DNA from: Marinobacter zhejiangensis
GTDB taxonomy: Bacteria; Pseudomonadota; Gammaproteobacteria; Pseudomonadales; Oleiphilaceae
NCBI RefSeq assembly: GCF_900114775.1
Contig: NZ_FOUE01000003.1
Span: forward strand, 310,001 to 374,000
Direction: 5' to 3'
DNA: 64,000 bases
The position numbers and the translations under genes were made by a program. Below the pieces are notes generated by a model. It was not told where the DNA came from. It did no database searches and saw only the letters and a program-made list of their open reading frames with translations. Below are positions 17,853 through 26,422 of the stretch, one piece after another. The first letter of the stretch is position 1. Every line of letters starts with the position of its first letter.

Positions 17853-18662
17853 TCAGAGGTCCCGGCGTTCCTGGTACTCCAGCTCCGGCTTGCCGGTGTT
17901 GCGGGCAATGGCGGTTCGTTGGTTGGCGCGGCCGATGATTTTTTTCTGGAGACGGGTTTCCCAGTCCAGGGCTGTCTTGTCGGTTGCCGTCCAGGTGCGG
18001 TTGAACAGCAGTTTACTGGCGGCAACGGCATCGGGTGAGCGTTGGGCAAGCTCTTCCGCAAACGCCTGGGCCTGGGCCAGCGGGTCGTCGCAGATGCGAC
18101 TGACCAGGCCCATTGCTTTGGCCTCGTTGCCATCGAACCGGCGAGCGGTCATGGTGAGTTCCTTGGCCAGATCAATGCTGATCAGCTCACGCAGGGTGAC
18201 CGTCAGGCTCATGTCCGGAATCAGCCCCCACTTGCTTTCCATGATGGAGAATTCACAGTCTGGCGTGGAAAAACGGAAGTCAGCGCCCAAGGCAATCTGG
18301 AAGCCGCCGCCAAAACAGTAGCCATGGGTCACGGCGATGACCGGCGCGGGCACCTGGCGCCAAAGGTAACCAACGTCCTGCGCGAGGTTGCTGATTTTAC
18401 GTCCGGGCTTAATAAGTAGCTTTAGTGCGTTAACCGGGTTCTTCATGACCTTGCCCACATCCAGTCCGGAACAGAAGGCTTCCCCGGCGCCATTCAGGAT
18501 AATGGCGCGCACGCTGCGGTCTTTCTTCAGCTTTTTGGCCACCTTGGTGATGGCGTCAAACATCTCCATATCCAGCCCGTTGTACTTGTCCGGGCGGTTC
18601 AGGGTAACCGTGGCGATGCCCTGCTGGATGTCCAGCAGGACCCGCTGATTGTCAGTGCTCAT
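17853..18662 (-). CDS. Crotonase / enoyl-CoA hydratase family protein
   Basis: 269-residue crotonase-fold enzyme: IVTLNRP-type start (IATVTLNRPDKYNGLD), oxyanion region ILNGAGEAFCSGLDVG, and the second oxyanion/active segment FGGGFQIALGADFRFSTPDCEFSIMESKWGLIPD. In this segment Glu in SIMESKWG corresponds to one catalytic position. The reaction (hydratase, isomerase or hydrolase) is not decidable. Single gene, no partner nearby. Confidence 0.85.
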   Translation of the reverse strand: MSTDNQRVLLDIQQGIATVTLNRPDKYNGLDMEMFDAITKVAKKLKKDRSVRAIILNGAGEAFCSGLDVGKVMKNPVNALKLLIKPGRKISNLAQDVGYLWRQVPAPVIAVTHGYCFGGGFQIALGADFRFSTPDCEFSIMESKWGLIPDMSLTVTLRELISIDLAKELTMTARRFDGNEAKAMGLVSRICDDPLAQAQAFAEELAQRSPDAVAASKLLFNRTWTATDKTALDWETRLQKKIIGRANQRTAIARNTGKPELEYQERRDL

Positions 18663-18730
18663 TTAAGGCCTCATGTCGTACCTGTCGAAGGCAGGTATGC
18701 TAACACGCAGGCCGTTGAAGGGAAGCGGGG

Positions 18731-18898
18731 CTATTTCCCGTTCTTGGTCATGGCTTCACTGATCGCCAGTGCTTCTGCGGCGAGAACCTGGCAGAGCAAG
18801 CTGTCCCCTCGTTGGGTGGCATCCAGCAGTTGCTTCTGTTTCAGGTCGTACAGGCGATTCAACAAAGCCGTCTGGTTGGTCTGCTCTGGCGCGTTCAT
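18731..18898 (-). CDS. Small hypothetical protein
   Basis: 55 residues, soluble and helical, with no recognised domain (NRLYDLKQKQLLDATQRGD in the centre). I accept it because ATG 18898 is preceded by a strong GGGAGG at good spacing, and it fills the space after the crotonase gene. The frame runs open upstream to 18946 without a better start. Confidence 0.6.
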   Translation of the reverse strand: MNAPEQTNQTALLNRLYDLKQKQLLDATQRGDSLLCQVLAAEALAISEAMTKNGK

Positions 18899-19326
18899 GG
18901 TGACTACCTCCCACGTCTGACACCCTGATATGACATCCGTTTTCATGTCCTTTCCGACACCCTGTCGGAGTCCTTTACAGTCTTATCGGTATTGCCCGAT
19001 ATATCTTTAATTGAGCATATGGTGTGCCACCCAGGCAAAGGTGCCGGAAATTCCTTGCCCTGTGTAAAAGCAGGGTTAACGCGGGTGGGGTATACCGTCA
19101 GATTTCTGTCAGTATGTGACCTTTTCTGTTCGGCGTCGTTTTTGGGGCTTCCTGGGGTTCGCCGCAACGCTTTCCTGAGAGATGGTAAGTGGAGCTGTAA
19201 CAGGTGATTTACAGTGTGCTGTCGGCCCCAGTCATGGCGGGGCTGGCAGCCAAGAGCCCAAGTGGCGAAACCCGGTGATGTGAACCACACTGGAGAGCAA
19301 CAACAAAAAACACATGTGGTGGTGTT
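18899..19326. other. Divergent intergenic region with hairpins
   Basis: About 430 bp without a supportable gene. It contains a 6-bp hairpin CCGACA-CCC-TGTCGG at 18954-18968 and a weaker GC-rich stem near 19223-19246. It presumably holds promoters for the small minus-strand gene and the Rof-like gene. I see no strong sigma-70 pair. The long minus-strand frame across it (to 19530) looks like chance. Confidence 0.45.
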
Positions 19327-19569
19327 ATGACCAATCACTACCAGCCTGTGGGTTGTGCGGTACAGCGCATACTCAGTGGCTATCAGCAGTCGGGTCAGCT
19401 GATTGAGCTGGTCTACAGAGACGAAGCCGGGCAGGTCCAAACCATTCACGAAGTGGTGCGTGACCTTTTTTCTCGTGCCGGTGAGGATTTCATGCTGACT
19501 GGTCGCGGTAAGCTGGTCCGGCTGGACCACCTGCTTCTGGTTAACGGCGTCCCCCTGGAAGCCACCTGA
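19327..19569 (+). CDS. Rof (YaeO)-like Rho-binding antiterminator
   Basis: 80 residues. The opening YQPVGCAV and the alternating hydrophobic beta pattern (LIELVYRDEAGQVQTIHEVVRDLFSR; FMLTGRGKLVRLDHLLLVNG) resemble Rof, a small Sm-like fold that binds Rho and reduces termination. The similarity is by pattern only. The RBS is weak (GTGGTGG just before ATG). If right, it acts on transcription globally rather than on a neighbour. Confidence 0.5.
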   Translation: MTNHYQPVGCAVQRILSGYQQSGQLIELVYRDEAGQVQTIHEVVRDLFSRAGEDFMLTGRGKLVRLDHLLLVNGVPLEAT

Positions 19570-19617
19570 GCCTCTTCGTTTATAGCGTCGAAAGACGGAT
19601 ATAGCGCCGGTTGATGG

Positions 19618-19668
19618 GTGTCACCGAGGGTTCACCGGGGCGACGTCCAAGTGTCATGTCGCGGTCAA
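19618..19668 (+). promoter_or_regulatory. Candidate tandem Pho boxes upstream of phoX
   Basis: Two 7+4+7 units resembling CTGTCAT-N4-CTGTCAT: GTGTCAC-CGAG-GGTTCAC (19618-19635) and GTGTCAT-GTCG-CGGTCAA (19651-19668), 33 bp apart, about three helical turns. The second is the better match (about 11 of 14). They are 59-109 bp before phoX, consistent with PhoB control. Confidence 0.5.
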
Positions 19669-19726
19669 TTTTGAGGGTGAAACTGAACACTCCGAGTGTT
19701 CATCCCTTAAAAAGAGAGACCAGACA

Positions 19727-21754
19727 ATGGCCAAGAAAGACCTCGATCCCAATTACATCGACCCGAACTATGAGCCGGTCACTAACGATTCCGGCAACCT
19801 GCCGTTTGAATCCGTACTCGCCAACCGTATGGAACGCCGTACGATGATGAAAGGCAGTGTGGGTGCGGCCTTGCTTGGCCTGATGGGTTCTGCCAGCCTG
19901 AGTGTTGCTGCTGAAAGCCATCCTGGCAAAGGCCGCAGTGCCAGCCATTCCCGCGCTCACATGAGCTCACGGCTGGGGTTCGATGCAGTTGGCGTTTCCA
20001 CCCAGAACCAGGTGGTTGTTCCCGAAGGCTATAGCGCGAAAGCGTTTGTGCCATGGGGGACTCCGCTGACCGGTAACCTGCCAGTGTTTTTTGATGATGC
20101 CAGCAACAGCGGCGCCGATCAGGAACAGCAGGTTGGCATGCACCACGATGGCGTTCATTTCTTCCCGATTGACGTCAAGAGTGGCGGTAGCAACTCCAGC
20201 GAGGGCCTGCTGGTGATGAATCACGAATACATTAACCAGAATGCCCTGCACCCGGCTGGCGCGACCACCTTCGCCGATGGCACCCGTCCGGATGACGAAG
20301 TGCGCAAGGAGGTGGCGGCGCACGGTGTATCCGTTATCCATATCAAACAGGACGCTCACGGTGAGTGGTCTGTGGTTCATGGCAGCAGTTATAACCGCCG
20401 CGTGACCGGTGGCACCGAGATGGATATTCGCGGTCCGGTTCGCGGTTTCTCGAAGCTGGTTACCAAGTTTAGCCCGGATGCAACGGCCACCCGGGGCACC
20501 CTCAACAACTGCGCTATGGGGCCGACGCCTTGGGGTACCTACCTGGCGGCTGAAGAAAACTGGCATGGCTACTTTGCCAACGGTGATGCTGTACGCCCGA
20601 AAGAGCAGATCCGTCATGGCGTGGGCAGTGCCTCCCGTTACGACTGGGAAAAGGCCGTCGGTGGTGCAGATGAGTACGTCCGCTTCAACGCGTCAGCGGT
20701 GGCTGGCAGTGCGGCCGAGGACTATCGTAACGAGCCGAACACCTTTGGCTATATGGTGGAAATCGACCCGTTTGACCCGAATGGCAAGCCACAGAAACGC
20801 ACGGGCCTGGGCCGCTTCGGCCATGAGGGCGTGATCTTCGCACCGGCAGAAGAAGGCAAGCCGGTTGTGTGCTACTCCGGTGATGACTCCCGCTTCGAGT
20901 ACATCTACAAGTTTGTGTCTGCCAAGCCGTACCACGCAGCGACCGCCGATGGCAGCCTGCTGGACGAGGGGACCCTGTACGTTGCGCGATACAACGATGA
21001 CGGTACCGGCGAATGGCTGCCGCTGTCGCTCGACGACGCTGGCTTTGTTGCGAAGATGAATGCGGCGGTTGCCGCGGGCAGCGTCGGCAGCATTGAATTC
21101 ACCGCTCCGTTCAGCAGTCAGGCGGATATTCTGGTCAATACCCGTCTGGCCGCCGATATTGCCGGTGCTACCCCAATGGATCGTCCCGAGTGGGGGGCGG
21201 TAGATCCGGCCAACGGTAAAGTGTATTTCACCCTGACCAACAACTCCCGCCGCACGCCGGACAACACCAACGCGGCGAACCCCCAGGGCCCGAACCCCAA
21301 CGGTCACATCATCTACTGGCGTGAGCAGGGCAACAAACACACCTCAACCCGTTTCGCTTGGGACATCTTTGTCTTTGCTGGTGAAGCCGGTACCGAGACG
21401 GTTGTGGATGGCAAGTCCGTGGTCACCCTGGACGACACCAACCTGTTCAACAGCCCGGACGGCCTGTGGTTTGATTACAACGGCAGGCTCTGGATCCAGA
21501 CCGATGGTTCTGACGCGCCTCCTTACCAGAACAACATGATGCTGGCAGCAGACCCGCGCACCCGCGATATTCGTCGTTTCTTCGTTGGACCTGTGGGTTG
21601 CGAGGTTACCGGTGTGGTCACCACTCCGGATTGCCGGACCATGTTCGTCAACATCCAGCACCCCCGTGGAAACTGGCCCGACGCTGGGGTTGATCGCCCA
21701 CGCGACGCGACGGTGATCGTCACCCGCGATGACGGTGGCGTGATCGGTAGCTGA
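19727..21754 (+). CDS. phoX: PhoX-family alkaline phosphatase
   Basis: 675-residue PhoX/DUF839 protein. A twin-arginine type signal (ERRTMMKGSVGAALLGLMG) lies near residues 37-55 after a polar extension, so export folded through Tat is expected. The body has LLVMNHEYINQNALHP, NCAMGPTPWGTYLAAEENWHGYF, FGYMVEIDPFDP and GLWFDYNGRLWIQTDG, all typical of PhoX. Family enzymes hydrolyse phosphate monoesters using Ca and Fe. It is preceded by candidate Pho boxes, pointing to phosphate-starvation control, and followed by a hairpin at 21779-21811. Confidence 0.92.
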   Translation: MAKKDLDPNYIDPNYEPVTNDSGNLPFESVLANRMERRTMMKGSVGAALLGLMGSASLSVAAESHPGKGRSASHSRAHMSSRLGFDAVGVSTQNQVVVPEGYSAKAFVPWGTPLTGNLPVFFDDASNSGADQEQQVGMHHDGVHFFPIDVKSGGSNSSEGLLVMNHEYINQNALHPAGATTFADGTRPDDEVRKEVAAHGVSVIHIKQDAHGEWSVVHGSSYNRRVTGGTEMDIRGPVRGFSKLVTKFSPDATATRGTLNNCAMGPTPWGTYLAAEENWHGYFANGDAVRPKEQIRHGVGSASRYDWEKAVGGADEYVRFNASAVAGSAAEDYRNEPNTFGYMVEIDPFDPNGKPQKRTGLGRFGHEGVIFAPAEEGKPVVCYSGDDSRFEYIYKFVSAKPYHAATADGSLLDEGTLYVARYNDDGTGEWLPLSLDDAGFVAKMNAAVAAGSVGSIEFTAPFSSQADILVNTRLAADIAGATPMDRPEWGAVDPANGKVYFTLTNNSRRTPDNTNAANPQGPNPNGHIIYWREQGNKHTSTRFAWDIFVFAGEAGTETVVDGKSVVTLDDTNLFNSPDGLWFDYNGRLWIQTDGSDAPPYQNNMMLAADPRTRDIRRFFVGPVGCEVTGVVTTPDCRTMFVNIQHPRGNWPDAGVDRPRDATVIVTRDDGGVIGS

Positions 21755-21778
21755 TCCAACCAAACGCTACAAACTGAA

Positions 21779-21815
21779 CCCCCTCAGCCGGCGTGATCCG
21801 GTTGAGGGGGGTCTT
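21779..21815 (+). terminator. Terminator of phoX
   Basis: 13-bp stem (21779-21791 with 21799-21811 region) with one G-T wobble and loop CGTGAT, followed by GTCTTTATG. Confidence 0.7.
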
Positions 21816-21990
21816 TATGTGACGTTTCGTAAACTTGATCGTTATTGGAGCCAAAAGCGGACTAAAGTATCAGTTATTACTCGGCGGCAATTTCATAGTC
21901 TTTGTCGATGTAGGTCGCTTTCAGCGACACCTTGTTGTGACGGTGCAGGGGTGTTGCCGTGGTGTAGGGCCCCTGACGAAAGGTGTTGAA

Positions 21991-23643
21991 ATGAAATTGG
22001 TGGCAGCAAAAGTAACGCTGATGGGTGCTCTGGGCGCCCTGATTCTGGTCATCCTGGGGTTTGTATTGGCACCAATGATGGGGTTGGAACCGGTTTCCAT
22101 TGTCCTGGGCCTGCTGGTTGGCATGGCCGTGGCGACCCTGTTTCTCGTTGTACGTGTGCTGGAGCCGCTGGAGCGTGGGCTTGATCAGCTCGCTGAAGGC
22201 GATAGCCAGGCTGACAACCCGGTTCGCCAGCGCTGCCAGCAGCTGATCAGCGATGCTGAAACCGGTCGGGCCCTGGTCTCGTCGCTGTCATCCAACGCTA
22301 ATGCCAACGCCATTTCGGCGGCGGAAGTCTCTTACGCATCAGACCAGCTCAAACAGCGGCTGGATGGTCAGGTTATCGAAATTGCCCAGGTGGCGGATCA
22401 TGCCGGGCAGATGACCGAAACCGTGAAACAGTCGGCTCAGCAAGCGGAAGAAGCGGCGGATATTGCCCGTCAGGCCAGTGAGCGGAGCGCTAATGGCAAG
22501 CTGGCCCTGGAATCAGCCATCGAGGCTGTGCGGCTGGTTCACCAGCAGTCCGGTGAAAACCTCCGGCTGATTCAGGAACTGAACGAAAAATCCAACCGTA
22601 TCCAGGGTGTGACCAGCGTTATCCAGGGGATTGCGGAGCAGACCAACCTGCTGGCGCTCAATGCAGCCATCGAAGCGGCCCGTGCCGGAGAACAGGGCCG
22701 TGGCTTCGCGGTGGTTGCGGACGAGGTGCGGCAACTGGCAGGGCGTACCGCCCAGGCGACGGGTGAGGTCGCAGAGACGCTGGACGAGATTCGCGGAGAT
22801 ACGGGGCAGATCGTGTCGCGGATCGAAGAGCTGGCGGACAAGGTGGAAAGCGGATTGTCGTCGGTGGAGCAGGTGGGCGAGCAGCTTGCCGAGATTCGTG
22901 ATCAATCGGATCTCCTGGAACAACGGGTCTCGCTGATTGCGGAGAACGACCAGCGCAACGACGAAAGCCTTCAACACATTTTCCAGGCGATTGGTTCACT
23001 CAAGGATCAGATTTCCGAGAGTGACATGAGCGTCGAATCCCTGGCGACCCAGGCGGGCCGGCTGATGGAGTTAGCGGAAACTGCCAATGCAGCCTTTGCC
23101 CGTAGCAGCGAGAGCAGTTATCACCGGTTCTTTTACCACCAGGCCCGGGAAGGTGCCGAACGGATTGGGGCGTTGTTTGAGCAGGCGCTGCGGGATGGCC
23201 GGTTAAGTGAACGGGACCTGTTTGATGCCAGCCGAACTCCGATTCCCGGTACCGAACCCGCCAAATACGCCTCGGGCTTTGACCGCTTCACCGATGACAG
23301 CCTTCCGTCCATTCAGGAATCGGTCAAAGATGCCCACCCGGCACTGGTGTTTGCCATTGCCTGTGCTCCGGACGGCTATGTGCCTACCCACAACCGGGAG
23401 TTTGCCCATCGCCACACCGGCAACCCTGATGTGGACTTGATGCGCAGCCGCAGCAAGCGGCTGTTCAATGATCGCACAGGCATTCGTTGCGGCAGTCATA
23501 CCGAGGATATGTTGCTGCAAACCTATCGCCGTGACACCGGCGAAATCATGCACGACCTGTCGGTGCCCATCTATGTCAATGGCCGCCACTGGGGTGGCTT
23601 CCGCCTTGGCTACCGTCCGGATGAGGCTCCCTCAGACAGTTAG
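21991..23643 (+). CDS. Methyl-accepting chemotaxis protein with C-terminal sensor-like domain
   Basis: 550 residues. Two adjacent N-terminal transmembrane helices (residues ~7-55) leave almost no periplasmic domain. A long signalling coiled coil follows with the conserved hairpin tip [40 protein letters not shown]. After the coil comes a ~150-residue globular tail that reads like a Cache/PAS-related domain ([39 protein letters not shown]). Sensing is therefore probably cytoplasmic. ATG 21991 follows AAGG; the frame is open further upstream without an RBS. Its 3' end overlaps the convergent argP by 12 bp. Confidence 0.85.
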   Translation: MKLVAAKVTLMGALGALILVILGFVLAPMMGLEPVSIVLGLLVGMAVATLFLVVRVLEPLERGLDQLAEGDSQADNPVRQRCQQLISDAETGRALVSSLSSNANANAISAAEVSYASDQLKQRLDGQVIEIAQVADHAGQMTETVKQSAQQAEEAADIARQASERSANGKLALESAIEAVRLVHQQSGENLRLIQELNEKSNRIQGVTSVIQGIAEQTNLLALNAAIEAARAGEQGRGFAVVADEVRQLAGRTAQATGEVAETLDEIRGDTGQIVSRIEELADKVESGLSSVEQVGEQLAEIRDQSDLLEQRVSLIAENDQRNDESLQHIFQAIGSLKDQISESDMSVESLATQAGRLMELAETANAAFARSSESSYHRFFYHQAREGAERIGALFEQALRDGRLSERDLFDASRTPIPGTEPAKYASGFDRFTDDSLPSIQESVKDAHPALVFAIACAPDGYVPTHNREFAHRHTGNPDVDLMRSRSKRLFNDRTGIRCGSHTEDMLLQTYRRDTGEIMHDLSVPIYVNGRHWGGFRLGYRPDEAPSDS

Positions 23644-24513
23644 GCATCCCTGAGCCTTGCGGGTCAGTGTGGTGGTCAGACGCTCCATGAAGTCGCCGCC
23701 ATGTCGCCAGTAATGCCAGTAGAGATCAACCGCAATGCCTTCGCCGGGCGCCAAGTCCGCGAGACGACCGGCCTTAACTTCCCCCAGGCTCTGATGATCC
23801 GGGATCATGCCGTAGCCCATTCCAGCCAGGGCTAATCTCACAAAGCCTTCTGATGACGGGCATAGGTGGAAAGGAAAGCGGCCGTGGTAGCCCTGTTGGG
23901 CCAGGAATCGGTGCTGAAGCTGGTCGTGGGGGCCGAAGACAATGGCCGGAGCATCGCGGAAGGCAGCAGGCGTGAGCCCCTCGGGGAAGTGCTGTCGAAG
24001 ATAGTCGGGGCGGGCCAGGGCCCGATAGGTCATCTGGCCAAGCCGGACGCAGCGGGCACCGGCCACTGGGGTGTCACTGCTGCACAGGCAGGCTGCGACA
24101 TCGCCATCACGCATTCGTCGCAGACCGATATCCTGGTCTTCGATCACCAGGTCCAGCAGCAGTCCTTCTTCCCGACAGAACTCGCCGATGGCGTCGGCCC
24201 ACCAGGTAGCCAGACTATCGGCATTAAGGGCGATGCGAAGTCGGGTCCGGTCGGCATTCAGCGCCGGGATCGTGCGGCTCAGGCTCCTTTCCAGTAACTG
24301 CACCTGTTGGGCGTGGTTCAGCAGCCGCTGGCCGGCGGGGGTGGCTTGCAGAACCGGACTTCTCACCAGAACTGGCTGCCCCAGCCGCGCCTCCAGCAAT
24401 TTGATTCGTTGCGACACCGCAGATTGAGACAGGCCCAGTTCGCTGCCGGCGCGCTCGAACCCACCGGTTTCAATAACCGCCACCAGGGCGTCAAGAAGTT
24501 TGTAATCAAGCAT
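23632..24513 (-). CDS. argP: LysR-family regulator ArgP
   Basis: 293 residues. N-terminal helix-turn-helix ([41 protein letters not shown]) and a LysR effector domain. The N-terminus and the divergent pairing with a LysE/ArgO exporter identify it as ArgP (IciA), which activates argO in response to arginine and is opposed by lysine in E. coli. The 103-bp divergent spacer should hold its operator. Confidence 0.88.
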   Translation of the reverse strand: MLDYKLLDALVAVIETGGFERAGSELGLSQSAVSQRIKLLEARLGQPVLVRSPVLQATPAGQRLLNHAQQVQLLERSLSRTIPALNADRTRLRIALNADSLATWWADAIGEFCREEGLLLDLVIEDQDIGLRRMRDGDVAACLCSSDTPVAGARCVRLGQMTYRALARPDYLRQHFPEGLTPAAFRDAPAIVFGPHDQLQHRFLAQQGYHGRFPFHLCPSSEGFVRLALAGMGYGMIPDHQSLGEVKAGRLADLAPGEGIAVDLYWHYWRHGGDFMERLTTTLTRKAQGCLTV

Positions 24514-24616
24514 AAGTAAATTTGATACAGCATTAGCATTATGAGTTTTTAGTATAGCTGGGCTGGGCGTATTCTTGTGTCCTGGATTTTGGGTGAGTGG
24601 ATTGGAGGCAAGTGCA
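24514..24616. promoter_or_regulatory. argP-argO divergent promoter region
   Basis: AT-rich spacer between the two starts (for example TTTGATACAGCATTAGCATTAT at 24530-24541 and downstream, TAGTATAG near 24553-24560). LysR regulators bind such spacers; I can see no single clear T-N11-A palindrome to nominate. GGAGG at 24604-24608 is the argO RBS. Confidence 0.5.
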
Positions 24617-25240
24617 GTGCTCGAAAGTTATGTCACAGGGCTGGTGGTATGCGGGGGCATTATTGTGGCCATCGGCGCCCAGAATGCCTACCTGTTGGGT
24701 CAGGCTGTCCGTCGGGAGCACCACTGGTGGGTTGCTGGCATTTGCATGAGTTCCGATGCCATTTTGTTTACCGCCGGTACTTTCGGTCTGAGCGCGGCAT
24801 TGTTGGCCTACCCTCAGGCGCTGGACGTGTTTCGCTGGCTGGGTGTGGCGTTTCTGGTGTGGCTGGCGCTTCAGGCCAGTTGGCGTGCGGTCAAAGGGCG
24901 TGCATCGCTGCAGGCCTCTGAAGATTATGCGGCGGCGAGCCTGCGGACGGTATTGCTAACCACCCTGGCGGTCACCTTGCTGAACCCCCAGGTTTACCTC
25001 GATACCCTGTTGTTGATTCCTTCTATTGGTGCTCAGCAGTCTGACCGGATTACCTTTGTCATGGGGGCCAGCAGTGCGTCCGTGCTGTGGTTCGGCCTGC
25101 TTGCCTGGGGAGGAGCAGCGCTTGCACCGATGCTGGCTCGTCCAATGGCCTGGCGAGTGATCGACGGCGCGATAGCGGCGATGATGGCGGTGATTGCCTT
25201 CCACCTTGCCAGCAATGGTATCGAGCTGCCGGCAACCTAG
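24617..25240 (+). CDS. argO: LysE/ArgO-type amino acid exporter
   Basis: 207 residues, about six transmembrane helices. The N-terminus IVAIGAQNAYLLGQAVRREH is the LysE/ArgO hallmark; the family exports arginine and/or lysine. The GTG start at 24617 is supported by GGAGG eight bases upstream. An upstream ATG at 24575 has no RBS and adds non-family residues. The stop codon TAG lies within the CTAG at the left edge of an inverted-repeat element, so the gene ends precisely where the element begins. Confidence 0.88.
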   Translation: MLESYVTGLVVCGGIIVAIGAQNAYLLGQAVRREHHWWVAGICMSSDAILFTAGTFGLSAALLAYPQALDVFRWLGVAFLVWLALQASWRAVKGRASLQASEDYAAASLRTVLLTTLAVTLLNPQVYLDTLLLIPSIGAQQSDRITFVMGASSASVLWFGLLAWGGAALAPMLARPMAWRVIDGAIAAMMAVIAFHLASNGIELPAT

Positions 25241-25274
25241 TGTCCCGTCTGGCTAATTCCTTAACCTACTGAGC

Positions 25275-25363
25275 TTCTGAAAAGCCGAAGAGCTAGGCGT
25301 GCTGGTGAAGATTTGGTGGTTCCAAATCGAGACAGCAGAACGACGCCATTCGGCTTTTCAGAA
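25275..25363. repeat. Internal hairpin arm B of the MITE-like element
   Basis: Outer stem 15 bp (25275-25289/25349-25363), continued by GGCGT/ACGCC (25296-25300/25343-25347) and GCTG/CAGC (25301-25304/25333-25336). It is topped by a perfect GATTTGG/CCAAATC hairpin (25310-25316/25322-25328) with loop TGGTT. Confidence 0.8.
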
Positions 25364-25374
25364 ACTCCCAAAGG

Positions 25375-25473
25375 GCTTGCCTCTGAGGACTCTGAGCCTG
25401 TGTTGCCAGTCCTTGATGTGGAACCACCACACCTGCAAGACTGGCGCCTTGGTCAGTGTCCTCAGAGGCAAGC
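25375..25473. repeat. Internal hairpin arm D of the MITE-like element
   Basis: Outer stem 16 bp (25375-25390/25458-25473), then GCCAGTC/GACTGGC (25405-25411/25439-25445). It is topped by TGTGG/CCACA (25417-25421/25427-25431) with loop AACCA, the exact complement of the arm B loop. Confidence 0.8.
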
Positions 25474-25583
25474 AGTAGGTTAAGGAATTAGCCAGACGGG
25501 ACACTAGGCCACTTGTGCGGAGCTGGCGAAGCAGGTGGATTGTGGTAACTTAAGGTAAATTTTGTTATCGAGGAGATCCCCCT

Positions 25584-25946
25584 TTGGCCGACCAGGAATT
25601 CATTCCCGCTGACTCTGCCCCGGACATCCGCCGCGATGAACCTGCACGCAATCTCGCTGTGGTGGTTTATATCCTTCAGGCGCTGTCCTTCTTCACCGGC
25701 GGTATTGCTGCACTGGCGGGGGTGATCGTCAATTATGTCAAACTCGGCGATGTGACCGGCACTTGGGTTGAGCCACACTTCCGTTGGCAAATCCGGACTT
25801 TCTGGATCGGGCTGTTCTGGATGGTGCTGGGAACCATCACCACCTTTCTGCTGATCGGCTGGATCATTCTATTGGCCGTCTCTATCTGGTTGATTTATCG
25901 GGTGGTCAGAGGTGCGCTGGCGCTGAATGACCGACGTGCTCCCTGA
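25584..25946 (+). CDS. DUF4870-like small membrane protein
   Basis: 120 residues, three hydrophobic helices, with RNLAVVVYILQALSFFTGGIAALAGVIVNYVK followed by HFRWQIRTFWIGLFW, as in DUF4870/Tic20-like membrane proteins of unknown role. The start is TTG 25584, supported by AGGAG at 25571-25575; there is no in-frame ATG that keeps the first helix. It lies 75 bp downstream of the inverted-repeat element, so its promoter may be inside or against that element. Confidence 0.75.
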   Translation: MADQEFIPADSAPDIRRDEPARNLAVVVYILQALSFFTGGIAALAGVIVNYVKLGDVTGTWVEPHFRWQIRTFWIGLFWMVLGTITTFLLIGWIILLAVSIWLIYRVVRGALALNDRRAP

Positions 25947-26142
25947 AATAGCGCCCTGAAATAGTCCCACGACTCCCCTCATTTTCCTCTCCGGTATTTT
26001 TTCCTCTGAGTACCTCTTTGGCCTCAGAGGACAACTTTTTACAAAGTTTTTCCTTTTTTTGATTGCTCACTTTTGATGCTTTTAAACGCAAATTCCCTTG
26101 GTTTGCGGGTTCTTTAAGGATTTTTGGCCCCAAGTAACAAAT

Positions 26143-26156
26143 TTGACGCAGATCAA
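26143..26156. promoter_or_regulatory. FNR/ANR-type box
   Basis: TTGAC-GCAG-ATCAA matches TTGAT-N4-ATCAA at 9 of 10 fixed positions. Located 267 bp before the OprF-like start. Implies oxygen-responsive control of the porin or of an unseen transcript. The matching -10 is not obvious. Confidence 0.5.
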
Positions 26157-26273
26157 TGTAATGATCGGCCAATTGGGATAGGTAACGGTTTGTTATATTC
26201 TTAGTACAAATGTCCCACTTCTCTGGAAATATAAAAAAATCACTGGCTAACGTTCGGTTACAAAGGTGATGAG

Positions 26274-26300
26274 GGAACTTTCAGAGTGTTGCCATTTGAA
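26274..26300 (+). promoter_or_regulatory. Candidate ECF (RpoE-like) promoter
   Basis: GGAACTT (26274-26280) equals the sigma-E -35 consensus; TTTGAA (26295-26300) about 14 bp later resembles the TCTGA/TCAAA -10. It sits 120 bp before the OprF-like gene. OprF-type porins are often under ECF sigma control, but this is a pattern match only. Confidence 0.35.
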
Positions 26301-26422
26301 GTTCTCGGGGGCAGAAAATAAGTGGTACATATGTGCGGGTATGTACTGCTTGTGTTTTAACGCCGGCCTTCCGATAAGGCGCGGTTAAAGGAATAGCGAA
26401 TAAAATCCATGAGAGGGTCTTC

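Larger units (their letters stand above)
25236..25508. mobile_element. Transposase-less inverted-repeat element (MITE-like), 36-bp TIRs
   Basis: 273-bp element bounded by perfect 36-bp terminal inverted repeats (25236-25271 and 25473-25508; outermost part CCTAGTGTCCCGTCTGGC). CTAG at each edge may be a 4-bp palindromic target duplication, making the element proper start TGTCCCGTCTGG. No ORF of note inside. The interior holds two further hairpins: arm B (25275-25289 with 25349-25363, 15 bp perfect) and arm D (25375-25390 with 25458-25473, 16 bp perfect). Their apical stems and loops carry an 11-nt inverted match. It is inserted between argO and the DUF4870-like gene without disrupting either. 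Non-autonomous transposon is the leading reading; a structured RNA or terminator is the alternative. Confidence 0.8.
25947..26422. other. Long AT-rich upstream region of the OprF-like gene
   Basis: 476 bp with lower GC than its surroundings and no convincing gene. It contains a weak terminator-like hairpin CCTCTGAG/CTCAGAGG (26003-26010/26023-26030, followed by ACAACTTTTT), an FNR/ANR-type box at 26143-26156 and an RpoE-like -35 at 26274. A small minus-strand frame (25906-26172) is rejected for lack of RBS and product. Confidence 0.5.

Noticed and set aside
18664..18700. ACCTG/CAGGT hairpin upstream of the crotonase gene as a third copy of the 45.8-kb repeat
   Set aside because: Only the short hairpin is shared; the outer stem and second hairpin are missing.
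18943..19530. 195-codon minus-strand frame across the Rof-like gene
   Set aside because: Unusual composition with no domain; the plus-strand Rof-like frame is more plausible.
25236..25508. Integron attC site
   Set aside because: Perfect 36-bp ends, much longer than attC core sites, and no integrase or cassette array; a MITE fits better.
25906..26172. 88-codon Lys-rich minus-strand frame
   Set aside because: No RBS, low-GC intergenic sequence, overlaps the 3' end of the DUF4870-like gene.
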